Below, in pieces: positions 1-7,455 of a DNA stretch of 7,988 nt. Both the position numbers and the translations under genes were made by a program. The notes under the pieces are model-generated. The model saw only the letters and a list, made by a program, of their open reading frames with translations, was not told the DNA's origin and searched no databases. The stretch is from the NCBI GenBank assembly GCA_035443825.1, contig DAOMNN010000112.1:1-7988 (forward strand), given 5' to 3'. Origin of the DNA: DAOMNN01 sp035443825. GTDB lineage: Bacteria; Pseudomonadota; Gammaproteobacteria; Burkholderiales; Rhodocyclaceae. Numbering within the stretch: the stretch's first letter is position 1; each line of letters begins with the position of its first letter.

Positions 1-595
1 GCGGCTTCTTCTTGGCCTTCATGATGTTGGGCAGCGTGGCGTAGCGCGGCTCGTTCAGGCGCAGGTCGGTGGTGACCACCGCCGGCAGCTTGATCGACAC
101 GGTCTCGAGGCCGCCATCGATCTCACGCATCACCGCCGCCTTGCCGTCGGCCAGCGTGACCTTCGAGGCGAAGGTCGCCTGCGGCCAGCCCGCCAGCGCA
201 GCCAGCATCTGGCCGGTCTGGTTGGCGTCGTCGTCGATCGCCTGCTTGCCGCAGATCACCAGCCTGGGCTGCTCACGGTCGCACACCGCCTTCAGCAGCT
301 TGGCCACGGCCAGCGGCTGCAGCTCGACATCGGTCTCGACCAGGATGGCACGGTCGGCGCCGATCGCCAGCGCTGCACGCAGCGTCTCCTGGCAGGCGGT
401 GACGCCGCAGCTCACCGCCACGACTTCGGTCACCACACCGGCTTCCTTCAGGCGCACGGCTTCTTCCACCGCGATCTCGTCGAAGGGGTTCATGCTCATC
501 TTGACGTTGGCCAGATCCACGCCGCTGCCATCGGCCTTGACGCGAACCTTGACGTTGTAATCGACCACCCGCTTGACGGGAACCAGAATCTTCAT
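1..595 (-). CDS. etfB: Electron transfer flavoprotein beta subunit, C-terminus cut by window edge
   Basis: ETF is a soluble FAD- and AMP-binding heterodimer that takes electrons from acyl-CoA dehydrogenases and passes them to ETF:ubiquinone oxidoreductase. Reading the minus strand from ATG at 595 gives 198 residues beginning MKILVPVKRVVDYNVKV. Visible family marks are the nucleotide-binding loop GKQAIDDDANQTG (about 116-128) and, near the window edge, the ETF-beta signature with the partner-recognition loop, DLRLNEPRYATLPNIMKAKK (about 177-196). The full protein is usually about 249 aa, so roughly 50 residues lie beyond position 1; etfA would be expected next. The start is supported by AGAGGGA (minus strand, 600-606), 4 nt upstream. 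It lies 22 bp after the aacS stop, so co-transcription is likely. Nearly every codon I counted ends in G or C, more than in aacS or the oxidoreductase, so this gene looks like core genome. Recognition is very secure; the link to the upstream genes is inferred. Confidence 0.96.
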   Translation of the reverse strand, partial: MKILVPVKRVVDYNVKVRVKADGSGVDLANVKMSMNPFDEIAVEEAVRLKEAGVVTEVVAVSCGVTACQETLRAALAIGADRAILVETDVELQPLAVAKLLKAVCDREQPRLVICGKQAIDDDANQTGQMLAALAGWPQATFASKVTLADGKAAVMREIDGGLETVSIKLPAVVTTDLRLNEPRYATLPNIMKAKKKP

Positions 596-617
596 ACTTT
601 CCCTCTGCTCTATTGAA

Positions 618-2603
618 TCAATCGGCCAACTCGTGCCGACTCGCAAAACAAGACAACGCCTCAGGGTTGGCAAGCGCCTCGACGTTCCTGACAGCTTGCC
701 GGTGAACTACATTACGCACTGCCAGTTCAACGATCTTTCCGCTCTTGGTCCGCGGAACGTCCTCCACCTGTACCACCTTCGCGGGCACATGCCGAGGCGA
801 TGCGTTGTCCCGAATCACTTGGCGGATCCGTCCAATCAGCGATTCGTCTAGCGTCAATCCATCGCGCAGACGAACGAACAGCACTACTCGCACATCGGTG
901 GGCGCGGCTGGCGGCCAGTCCTGCCCGATAACCACGGACTCAAGCACTTCCGGCAAGCGCTCTACCTGCCGGTAGATCTCGGCGGTTCCAATGCGGACCC
1001 CACCCGGGTTGAGCGTCGTATCCGATCGGCCATGGATGATGAACCCTCCATGCTCGGTGCGCTCGCAGAAATCCCCGTGGCACCACACACCGGCAAAACG
1101 CTCAAAGTAAGCTGCCGCGTACCGCTCACCGTTGGGATCGTTCCAGAACCCAATGGGCATGCTTGGAAACGGCTTGAGACAGACGAGCTCACCCTTTTCG
1201 CCGACGAGCGGATGGCCGTCTTCATCCCAAACATCGACGGCCATCCCTAACCCAGCGCACTGCAACTCACCACGCCATACCGGCAGCGCCGGATTCCCGA
1301 GCACAAAGCAGGAGAGGATGTCGGTGCCACCTGAAATCGAGGCCACCTGCAAATCGCTCTTGATCGATCGATAGACGAAATCAAAGCTCTGTGGCGCCAA
1401 AGGGCTACCCGTCGACATAACTGCTCGCAAGTTCTCCAGTCGATGCGTTTGCATCGGCTGCAGGCCGCTCTTGGCAAGGCTCTCGATGTACTTCGCTGAA
1501 GTGCCAAAATGAGTGAAACGCTCGCGCTCTGCGTAGTCCCACAGGAGGCGTCCGTCATTCAAGAAGGGATTGCCATCGTAGAGCATCAAACTCGCGCCAC
1601 TCGCAAGCCCCGAGACCAGCCAGTTCCACATCATCCAGCCACAGGTCGTGAAGTAGAACAGGCGATCTCCTTCCCGAACGTCGGCATGCAGGCGATGTTC
1701 CTTGAGGTGTTGCAACAGGGTGCCGCCCGCACTGTGCACGATGCACTTTGGAACACCCGTGGTACCCGAGGAGTACATTATGTAGAGCGGATGCGCGAAG
1801 GATAAGCGCTCGAAATGCAACGCCGTCTCGTGCTGGTGAGGCGCAACGAAGTCGCGATATGAACCCGCGCGAGCAATGCCTTCGAGCGCAAGTTCGTCGG
1901 CCGTCGTGAGGTAAGGCACCACCACCAAGTGACGGACGCTTGGCAGGTTCGGCATGAGTTCGGCGAGCTTGTCACGGATGTCGACCGCCTTGCCGCCATA
2001 CCAATATCCATCAACCGCAATCAGCACCTTCGGCTCGGTCTGTCCAAACCGGTCCAGCACACCCTGCACCCCGAAATCTGGCGAAGCGCTTGTAAACACC
2101 GCGCCAATACTGGCCGCCGCCAGCATGGCAATCAGCGTCGCCGGCACGTTGGGCATATAAGCTCCCACCCGGTCGCCCGACTCCACACCGACGGCCCGGA
2201 GCGCGGCTGCAAAGCGCGCGACCTCGATGCGCAATTGATCACGGCTAATGGTCTGCTTGACCTTGTCCTCACCCCAGAATACAAGGGCGACCGGGTTGCT
2301 TGAGGGACGCAGAAGATTCTCGGCAAAATTCAGGCGCGCGTCGGGAAACCAGCGCACATCCTGCATTCGATTTGCTCCGATAAGGCCACATACCCCTTGA
2401 TCGCCGATCACATCACAGAACTCCCAAACCAGGCGCCAGAAGGGCACTGGCGACTGGACCGACCAGTCATGCAAGTCCTCATAGCGGGTGAGCTCCCGCC
2501 CAGATAAGGCCGTCGCCTGGGCGCTAAACGCGGCGATTGCAGTGGCGGCACTCTGCTCAGGCCGCGGCGACCATAGCGGTGCATCCTGCTCAATCTTCTT
2601 CAT
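618..2603 (-). CDS. aacS: Acetoacetyl-CoA synthetase (acetoacetate--CoA ligase)
   Basis: Cytosolic AMP-forming ligase of the ANL superfamily: acetoacetate + ATP + CoA gives acetoacetyl-CoA + AMP + PPi, returning acetoacetate to central metabolism through thiolase. The protein is 661 aa, typical of AacS. An N-terminal acetyl-CoA-synthetase-like cap (about 35-95, with FWRLVWEF and ARLNFAENLL) precedes the AMP-binding domain. Motifs seen are the P-loop YSSGTTGVPK (277-286), GSPLAP (399-404), SGGTDI (424-429), HGD (509-511), GRSD (525-528) and PRTKSGKI (617-624), whose K623 is the predicted catalytic lysine. The pattern WMMWNWLVSGL (323-333) and the SGGTDI form, rather than the acetyl-CoA synthetase variant, favour acetoacetate, but substrate is family inference. 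The start is supported by GAGGAG (2613-2618), 9 nt upstream. It sits 44 bp after the oxidoreductase stop and 22 bp before etfB, so it is probably the middle gene of an operon. Reading frame and motifs are intact. Codons end in A or T more often than in etfB. Confidence 0.95.
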   Translation of the reverse strand: MKKIEQDAPLWSPRPEQSAATAIAAFSAQATALSGRELTRYEDLHDWSVQSPVPFWRLVWEFCDVIGDQGVCGLIGANRMQDVRWFPDARLNFAENLLRPSSNPVALVFWGEDKVKQTISRDQLRIEVARFAAALRAVGVESGDRVGAYMPNVPATLIAMLAAASIGAVFTSASPDFGVQGVLDRFGQTEPKVLIAVDGYWYGGKAVDIRDKLAELMPNLPSVRHLVVVPYLTTADELALEGIARAGSYRDFVAPHQHETALHFERLSFAHPLYIMYSSGTTGVPKCIVHSAGGTLLQHLKEHRLHADVREGDRLFYFTTCGWMMWNWLVSGLASGASLMLYDGNPFLNDGRLLWDYAERERFTHFGTSAKYIESLAKSGLQPMQTHRLENLRAVMSTGSPLAPQSFDFVYRSIKSDLQVASISGGTDILSCFVLGNPALPVWRGELQCAGLGMAVDVWDEDGHPLVGEKGELVCLKPFPSMPIGFWNDPNGERYAAAYFERFAGVWCHGDFCERTEHGGFIIHGRSDTTLNPGGVRIGTAEIYRQVERLPEVLESVVIGQDWPPAAPTDVRVVLFVRLRDGLTLDESLIGRIRQVIRDNASPRHVPAKVVQVEDVPRTKSGKIVELAVRNVVHRQAVRNVEALANPEALSCFASRHELAD

Positions 2604-2647
2604 CCCTTAAGTCTCCTCGTTGCTTGATGGCATGCGCACTGGTGGAT

Positions 2648-5600
2648 TCACACGGGCATGCCGGCGTCTCTGACGATCGCGAAACGCTCCAGCAGTTGCT
2701 TCCTCTTTTCTTCTGCTGCAACCACGCTGCGCTCCTTCACATGACCAAACCCACGAATCTGCTCGGGCAGCCTCGCCAGTTCGACCGCAACAGGAAGGCG
2801 CGCAATGTCGAGCTGTCGACAGAAACGATCGACAAGGGAGAAATACTCTTCAATCAGTCGGCGTTCGGCGCGGCGCTCTTCAGTGTGTCCAAAGGGATCG
2901 AGGCGGGTTCCGCGTAAGCCCTTGCAGCGTGACAGCAGCCTGAAGGCGGGAAGCATCCAATGACCATAGCGACGCTTTTGCATGCGGCCCTCGGCATCGC
3001 GCTTTGCTATTAGCGGCGGCGCAAGATGAAAGACCAGCCGGTAGTCGCGACCGGGCTCGCCGTCGAACTGCTCGCGCAACTGCGTCATGAACTCCGGTGC
3101 AGCATACAATCGAGCGACTTCGTACTCGTCCTTGTAGGCCATCAATCGCGCCAGGTTGTGCGCCACCGCTTCGGTCAATACGAGGCTGTCGGCTCCCGTC
3201 AACCTGCTCTCGACCTCGCGCAGGCGGACCACAGCGCTACGATAGCGCTCCGCGTAGGTAGGGCTCTGGTAGGCCGTCAACAACTGAATTCGATCCTGAA
3301 TCAGGTCATCGAGACTTTCCTTCGTCTCGATAGCTTGAGTGCTCATTGCTTCCGGCCGAAGCTCGGCAGGATTATGGGCAGCCAATCTCCCCCACTCGAA
3401 TGCCTGCTTGTTCTTCTCGATTGATACACCATTCAACTCGATCGCACGCAGCAACGCCGCCTTACCGAGCGGAATCCAACCCTTTTGCCAGGCATAGCCA
3501 AGCACCAGGGGATTGGCGTAGAGGGTGTCGCCCAGCAGGCGCAGCGCCAGACCATTCGCATCGATGAAGTCGCAATGCTCGCCGACCGAGGCACGAATGT
3601 CGCTCTCGGCCGCTGCACCTGGAAACTTCCAGTCCGGGTTGGACAGGAAACTCGCAGTTGGCGTACGCGCACTATTGACCACGGCGCGGGTCGCCCCCTG
3701 CCGCACCTTGGACAGCGCTTCTGCTGAGGCCGAAACGATCTCATCACAGCCAATCAGCACATTCGCTTCGCCCGTCGCAATCCGGGTGGCGTGAAGTTCG
3801 GATGGACTCGCGGCAATCTGAACGTGGCTCATGACTGCTCCGCCCTTTTGAGCCAGCCCGGTCATGTCGAGCACGGCAACGCCTTTTTGCTCGAGATGCG
3901 CCGCCATACCGAGCAGAGCACCGATGGTCACCACTCCCGTGCCGCCAACCCCAGTGACCACGATTCCGCAAGGCGTGTCCAAGCGTGCAAAAGTTGGTTC
4001 GGGTAGGTCATTCGTAAGCACATTCGCAGCGCTACTCGCTGGCTTGCGCATCTGAGCCCCCTCCGCAGTGACAAAACTGGGACAGAAGCCCTTCAGGCAG
4101 GAGAAATCCTTGTTGCAGGAACTCTGGTTGATCCGCCGCTTGGTACCCAGTGCCGTTTCAAGCGGCTCTACCGAAAGGCAGTTGGAAGCTGTCGAGCAGT
4201 CGCCGCAGCCCTCGCAGACCGCGGGGTTGATGAATGCGCGCTGGGCAGGATCAGGGTAGTCTCCGCGTTTGCGCCGGCGGCGCTTCTCGGTGGCACAGGT
4301 CTGGTCATAAATCATCACCGATACGCCGGCCGTCTCGCGGAGTTCCCGCTGCAGACGGTCGAGTTCGTCACGGTGGTACACGCGGACAGTCGACGGCAAA
4401 CCGTTGGCGCCCGCATAACGTTCCACCTCGTCGGTTACGACGACGATCCGACTGGCACCCTCGGCGTCCACCTGACGGGCAATCCTCGGTACCGTGAGCA
4501 CACCATCCACCGGCTGGCCCCCGGTCATCGCCACCGCCTCGTTGAACAGAATCTTGTAGGTCAGGTTGGCCTTGGCCGCAATCGCAGCACGAATCGCCAG
4601 CAGACCGGAGTGGAAATAGGTGCCGTCACCAAGGTTAGCGAAGACGTGCCTGTCGCCTGAGAAATGCATCTGCCCGAGCCACGACACGCCCTCCCCGCCC
4701 ATCTGCGTGAACGTTTCTGTATCGCGGTCCATCCACATCGCCATGTAGTGGCAACCAATACCCGCAAGGGCCCGCGAGCCTTCAGGTACTCGGGTCGAAG
4801 TGTTGTGCGGACAACCGGAGCAAAACCACGGTTTTCGCTCGACGGTGACGCGCGGCCTCGCCGCCTCCCGCTCCTTGAGCTCGATCACTTCGATGCGTGC
4901 ACGCACGCGCGCGCGCACGTCCTCGGGCAAGCCGATCCGCTCCAGTCGGCCTGCAATCGCCTTCGCAATGATTGCCGGTGACAACTCGTAACGGGCAGGC
5001 AGGAGCCAGTTTCCGCGTGGCACCGACCACTCACCACCTGCATTGTCACGTTCATCGAACTTGCCGTAGATGCGCGGGCGCACATCCTCCCGCCAGTTGT
5101 AGAGTTCCTCCTTGAGGGCGTACTCGAGAATCTGGCGTTTCTCCTCTACAACCAAGATCTCCTCGAGCCCGGTTGCAAAGTTTCGCGCATCGTGAGCATC
5201 GAGGGGCCAGACACAGCCCACCTTGAAGAGGCGGATACCGATCCTGCGACAGGTCTCATCGTCCAAACCAAGGTCTACAAGTGCCTGCCGAACATCGAGG
5301 TATGCCTTGCCAGCCGCCATGATGCCGAAGCGTGCATCGGGCGAGTCGATCACGACGCGATTCAACTTGTTGGCGCGGATGTACTCGAGGGCTGCATACC
5401 ACTTGTAATCGAGCATCCGGGCCTCCTGTTCCAGCGGACTATCAGGCCAACGAATGTTGAGGCCACCAAGAGGCATCTGGAATCTGTCGGGCAGCACAAT
5501 CGACAGCCGATCAGGGTCGATCTCGATAGACGCGGAAGACTCGACCACATCGGTGACGCATTTCATCGAGACCCACAAACCGGAGTAACGACTCATTGCC

Positions 5601-6190
5601 CATCCATGGAGACCGAAGTCCAAGTACTCCTGCACGCTGGCGGGATACAGAACAGGAATGCCGCAAGCGATCAGAAGATGCTCCGACTGATGGGCGACAG
5701 ACGAAGACTTCGCTGCATGGTCATCGCCCGCAAGCATCAATACCCCGCCATTCTTCGAAGTACCCGCTGCGTTGGCGTGCTTCAGGACGTCGGCGGAACG
5801 GTCGACGCCGGGACCTTTCCCATACCACATTCCGAACACGCCATCGCGCTGCGCTTTCGGGTAGAGGTTTGTCTGCTGCGTTCCCCAGACCGCAGTGGCA
5901 GCCAGGTCCTCGTTCAACCCGGGCTGAAACACAACGTCATGTGCCTTGAGGTATTGCTCCGCCTTCCACAACGCCGTGTCGAGTCCGCCCAGGGGTGAGC
6001 CACGGTATCCCGACACATAACCAGCAGTGTCCAGCCCTGCACGAAGGTCCCGCTCCTTCTGCAGCATAGGGAGACGCACGAGAGCCTGAGTCCCGCTCAA
6101 GTAGACCCGCCCACGCTGCTGGGTGTACTTGTCGTCAAGGCTGATTGAGCTCAACGCCTCGATCGCACTCGCGCTGAGTGGTGAATTCAT
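2648..6190 (-). CDS. Fused indolepyruvate-type 2-oxoacid:ferredoxin oxidoreductase
   Basis: Thiamine-diphosphate and Fe-S enzyme that oxidatively decarboxylates 2-oxo acids (classically indolepyruvate and other arylpyruvates) with CoA to acyl-CoA, reducing ferredoxin. One 1180-aa chain combines parts that are separate IorA and IorB subunits in archaea. Order: pyrimidine-binding domain (about 25-250, VSGYRGSPLGGLD at 59-71); linker domain (about 275-440); ThDP-binding domain (about 450-630) with CSGCPHN (457-463), C480 and the GDG...N region at 521-550; a basic stretch KRRRRKRG (636-643); a ferredoxin-like cysteine region (659-703); the IorB-like gamma domain with VVTGVGGTGVVT (744-755) and GLAQKGGAVMSH (778-789); and a C-terminal domain found in this family (about 950-1165). 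The frame stays open to 6361, but that would overlap the divergent regulator. ATG at 6190 is preferred because AGGAG (6197-6201) lies 6 nt upstream and homologous sequence begins there. It is first in the minus-strand unit. The true substrate is not readable from sequence; a branched-chain 2-oxo acid is a real alternative. Confidence 0.93.
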   Translation of the reverse strand: MNSPLSASAIEALSSISLDDKYTQQRGRVYLSGTQALVRLPMLQKERDLRAGLDTAGYVSGYRGSPLGGLDTALWKAEQYLKAHDVVFQPGLNEDLAATAVWGTQQTNLYPKAQRDGVFGMWYGKGPGVDRSADVLKHANAAGTSKNGGVLMLAGDDHAAKSSSVAHQSEHLLIACGIPVLYPASVQEYLDFGLHGWAMSRYSGLWVSMKCVTDVVESSASIEIDPDRLSIVLPDRFQMPLGGLNIRWPDSPLEQEARMLDYKWYAALEYIRANKLNRVVIDSPDARFGIMAAGKAYLDVRQALVDLGLDDETCRRIGIRLFKVGCVWPLDAHDARNFATGLEEILVVEEKRQILEYALKEELYNWREDVRPRIYGKFDERDNAGGEWSVPRGNWLLPARYELSPAIIAKAIAGRLERIGLPEDVRARVRARIEVIELKEREAARPRVTVERKPWFCSGCPHNTSTRVPEGSRALAGIGCHYMAMWMDRDTETFTQMGGEGVSWLGQMHFSGDRHVFANLGDGTYFHSGLLAIRAAIAAKANLTYKILFNEAVAMTGGQPVDGVLTVPRIARQVDAEGASRIVVVTDEVERYAGANGLPSTVRVYHRDELDRLQRELRETAGVSVMIYDQTCATEKRRRRKRGDYPDPAQRAFINPAVCEGCGDCSTASNCLSVEPLETALGTKRRINQSSCNKDFSCLKGFCPSFVTAEGAQMRKPASSAANVLTNDLPEPTFARLDTPCGIVVTGVGGTGVVTIGALLGMAAHLEQKGVAVLDMTGLAQKGGAVMSHVQIAASPSELHATRIATGEANVLIGCDEIVSASAEALSKVRQGATRAVVNSARTPTASFLSNPDWKFPGAAAESDIRASVGEHCDFIDANGLALRLLGDTLYANPLVLGYAWQKGWIPLGKAALLRAIELNGVSIEKNKQAFEWGRLAAHNPAELRPEAMSTQAIETKESLDDLIQDRIQLLTAYQSPTYAERYRSAVVRLREVESRLTGADSLVLTEAVAHNLARLMAYKDEYEVARLYAAPEFMTQLREQFDGEPGRDYRLVFHLAPPLIAKRDAEGRMQKRRYGHWMLPAFRLLSRCKGLRGTRLDPFGHTEERRAERRLIEEYFSLVDRFCRQLDIARLPVAVELARLPEQIRGFGHVKERSVVAAEEKRKQLLERFAIVRDAGMPV

Positions 6191-6285
6191 ACCCTTCTCC
6201 TGACGATCATTTATTGAACACATTTTATAAATATGAATACTTATCGTAAAATCACAAATTTTGAGCCTTGATATCTGAAAATAAG
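6191..6285. promoter_or_regulatory. Divergent promoter region between oxidoreductase and LysR genes
   Basis: This 95-bp AT-rich spacer separates two divergently transcribed genes, the usual arrangement for a LysR-type regulator and its target. On the minus strand a possible promoter for the oxidoreductase operon is TTGTGA (6252-6257) and TATTTA (6228-6233) with an 18-bp spacer. On the plus strand a possible -10 for the regulator is TAAAAT (6247-6252), without a good -35. Both candidates overlap or abut the 6227-6244 palindrome. The AGGAG Shine-Dalgarno sequence of the oxidoreductase is at 6197-6201. The promoter hexamers are by eye and weak; the regulatory role of the region as a whole is well supported by gene orientation. 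Confidence 0.6.
6227..6244. promoter_or_regulatory. Imperfect palindrome, candidate LysR-type operator
   Basis: The 18-bp element ATAAATATGAATACTTAT matches its own reverse complement at 14 of 18 positions, with outer arms ATAA and TTAT and inner arms TAT and ATA. It lies in the divergent spacer, 36 bp upstream of the oxidoreductase start and 41 bp upstream of the regulator ATG. LysR-family proteins bind AT-rich interrupted dyads in such spacers and often control both genes. Assigning this dyad to the adjacent regulator is inference; AT-rich DNA forms partial dyads by chance. Confidence 0.45.
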
Positions 6286-7200
6286 ATGAGAGTCGACACC
6301 AATGTGACCTTGCGCCAACTGCGCTACTTCGTCGCGGCTGCTGAAACCGGCCAGTTCTCAATGGCCGCAGTTCGGGTACATGTATCCCAGTCGGCCATCA
6401 CGAACGCTGTCCTCCAGCTCGAGGCATCGCTCGGCGCAAGACTCTTCGAGCGCCAACCGACGGGTGTCAGACTTACAGCAGAAGGCCACAGCTTCTTGCA
6501 ACGCACCCGAAACATCCTCGACTCGCTCGACGATGCGATGCGAGTGCCTCGCTTCAGGGCTCACGAGCTCAAGGGGAAAATACGTATCGGTGCAAGCTAC
6601 ACGGTCCTCGGATACTTCCTCCCGCCCTTGTTGGCGCGCTTCCGAACCAACTACCCGGACGTCGAAATCGACCTCCGAGACATCAGCCGGGAGAACATCG
6701 AAGACGCCATAGGAAATGGGGATTTAGATATCGGCGTTGTCGTGCTGTCGAACGTGAGCGCGCGCGAACGCTTCGATCACCACGTTTTGTTGCGCTCGCG
6801 CCGCCAACTGTGGACCGCCGCTGATCATCCACTGCTCGGCAAGGACAAGGCCGCACTGGAGGACATTGCCGCATGGCCCTATATCCAGGTGACAGTCGAT
6901 GAAGGAGAACGCTCCACAGAGCGCTACTGGCAAGCGCGTGGCATACGCCCAAATGTCGCCTTTCGAACCGGCTCCATGGAAGCGCTCCGCGGGCTCATCG
7001 CTCACGGATTCGGCGTTACCATTCTGTCCGACATGGTTTACCGCCCATGGTCACTGGAGGGAAAGAGAATTGAAGCGCGCTCAGTTCTCGACGTCGTGCC
7101 CGACATGGAAGTCGGCCTCATCCGGGCGAAAGGATCAGAGCCCAACGCAACGGTGGACGCATTCTGCGACTTCTTGATTCAGATCTGCGGCACAAACTGA
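6286..7200 (+). CDS. LysR-type transcriptional regulator
   Basis: A 304-aa DNA-binding regulator of ordinary LysR length. The winged helix-turn-helix covers about residues 9-67: LRQLRYFVAAAETGQFS, then recognition helix VSQSAITNAVLQLE (33-46), then ARLFERQPTGVRLTAEG (51-67). A linker helix follows, and the effector-binding domain (about 97-300) starts at KGKIRIGASYTVLGYFLPP and contains a typical ALRGLIAHGFGVTIL stretch (233-247). Such proteins usually act as tetramers and respond to a pathway metabolite. The gene is divergent from the oxidoreductase operon, so it probably controls that operon and itself. The start is uncertain: a TTG at 6268 is in frame and adds six residues, and neither site has a clear Shine-Dalgarno sequence. 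ATG at 6286 is chosen because the conserved region begins shortly after it. Effector unknown; a 2-oxo acid or CoA ester of the pathway is a guess. Confidence 0.93.
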   Translation: MRVDTNVTLRQLRYFVAAAETGQFSMAAVRVHVSQSAITNAVLQLEASLGARLFERQPTGVRLTAEGHSFLQRTRNILDSLDDAMRVPRFRAHELKGKIRIGASYTVLGYFLPPLLARFRTNYPDVEIDLRDISRENIEDAIGNGDLDIGVVVLSNVSARERFDHHVLLRSRRQLWTAADHPLLGKDKAALEDIAAWPYIQVTVDEGERSTERYWQARGIRPNVAFRTGSMEALRGLIAHGFGVTILSDMVYRPWSLEGKRIEARSVLDVVPDMEVGLIRAKGSEPNATVDAFCDFLIQICGTN

Positions 7201-7219
7201 TGTAAGAATGACCTTTCGC

Positions 7220-7248
7220 AGTCAGCGTTGGCCACCACATTGCTGACT
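7220..7248 (+). terminator. Hairpin downstream of LysR gene, possible weak terminator
   Basis: AGTCAGC (7220-7226) pairs with GCTGACT (7242-7248), a 7-bp perfect stem with a 15-nt loop, starting 20 bp after the regulator stop. No T-run follows (next bases TCC), so it does not meet the usual rho-independent pattern; it may slow RNA decay or do nothing. Confidence 0.25.
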
Positions 7249-7412
7249 TCCAAACGTGGAGACTCTACGCCGGGATGGCCGAGCACTTGACGGTCAGCCG
7301 GACAAGAGCGATTGGCCGCTTGAAGATCAGAGAGCAGGCGTCGACCTTGCAGACATCATCGAGCACGCCAAGGTCGCTTCGAGGCCGTAAGCCCACCCCA
7401 CAGATCAGCGAG

Positions 7413-7451
7413 GAAAAAGCGGACCACGCCTCGATGGACACGACCCGCTTT
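7413..7451 (-). terminator. Possible rho-independent terminator of DUF932 gene
   Basis: Read on the minus strand, AAAGCGG (7451-7445) pairs with CCGCTTT (7422-7416) around a 22-nt loop, and the descending arm continues into a T-run (TTTTT at 7418-7414) before CC. It begins about 5 bp past the stop of the minus-strand DUF932 gene, where a terminator is expected. The large loop and A-T-rich half of the stem make it weak. Confidence 0.35.
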
Positions 7452-7455
7452 GGGG

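Larger units (their letters stand above)
7201..7455. other. Convergent intergenic stretch with no convincing gene
   Basis: This 255-bp gap separates the convergent regulator and DUF932 genes. Two short opposing frames cross it and neither is recognisable. One is a plus-strand frame open from 7247 to TAA at 7388-7390; its possible GTG start at 7256 would give 44 residues, with a protein-like end containing VDLADIIEHAKVASRP. The other is a minus-strand frame ending at 7265, with most codons ending in G or C, but it has no clear start outside the DUF932 gene. Either could be a gene remnant at a junction. It also holds two hairpins listed separately. Confidence 0.4.

Noticed and set aside
69..560. 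Plus-strand 163-aa Ser/Thr/Ala-rich open frame
   Set aside because: Antisense to etfB, whose protein motifs are unmistakable; the Ser/Ala/Thr-rich composition is a shadow artefact.
5192..5998. Plus-strand 268-aa open frame
   Set aside because: It is antisense to the oxidoreductase gene, shows no recognisable domain, and is the kind of long open shadow expected opposite a GC-rich gene.
6191..6361. N-terminal extension of the oxidoreductase by 57 residues (frame open to 6361)
   Set aside because: It would overlap the start of the divergent LysR gene and the AT-rich spacer, its sequence is unlike the family, and a good Shine-Dalgarno sequence sits just before ATG 6190.
7270..7345. GGATGGCCGAG resembling the 5' part of a serine tRNA
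   Set aside because: No matching acceptor stem, anticodon arm or T-loop (TTCGA) follows in the right places, so it does not fold as a tRNA.
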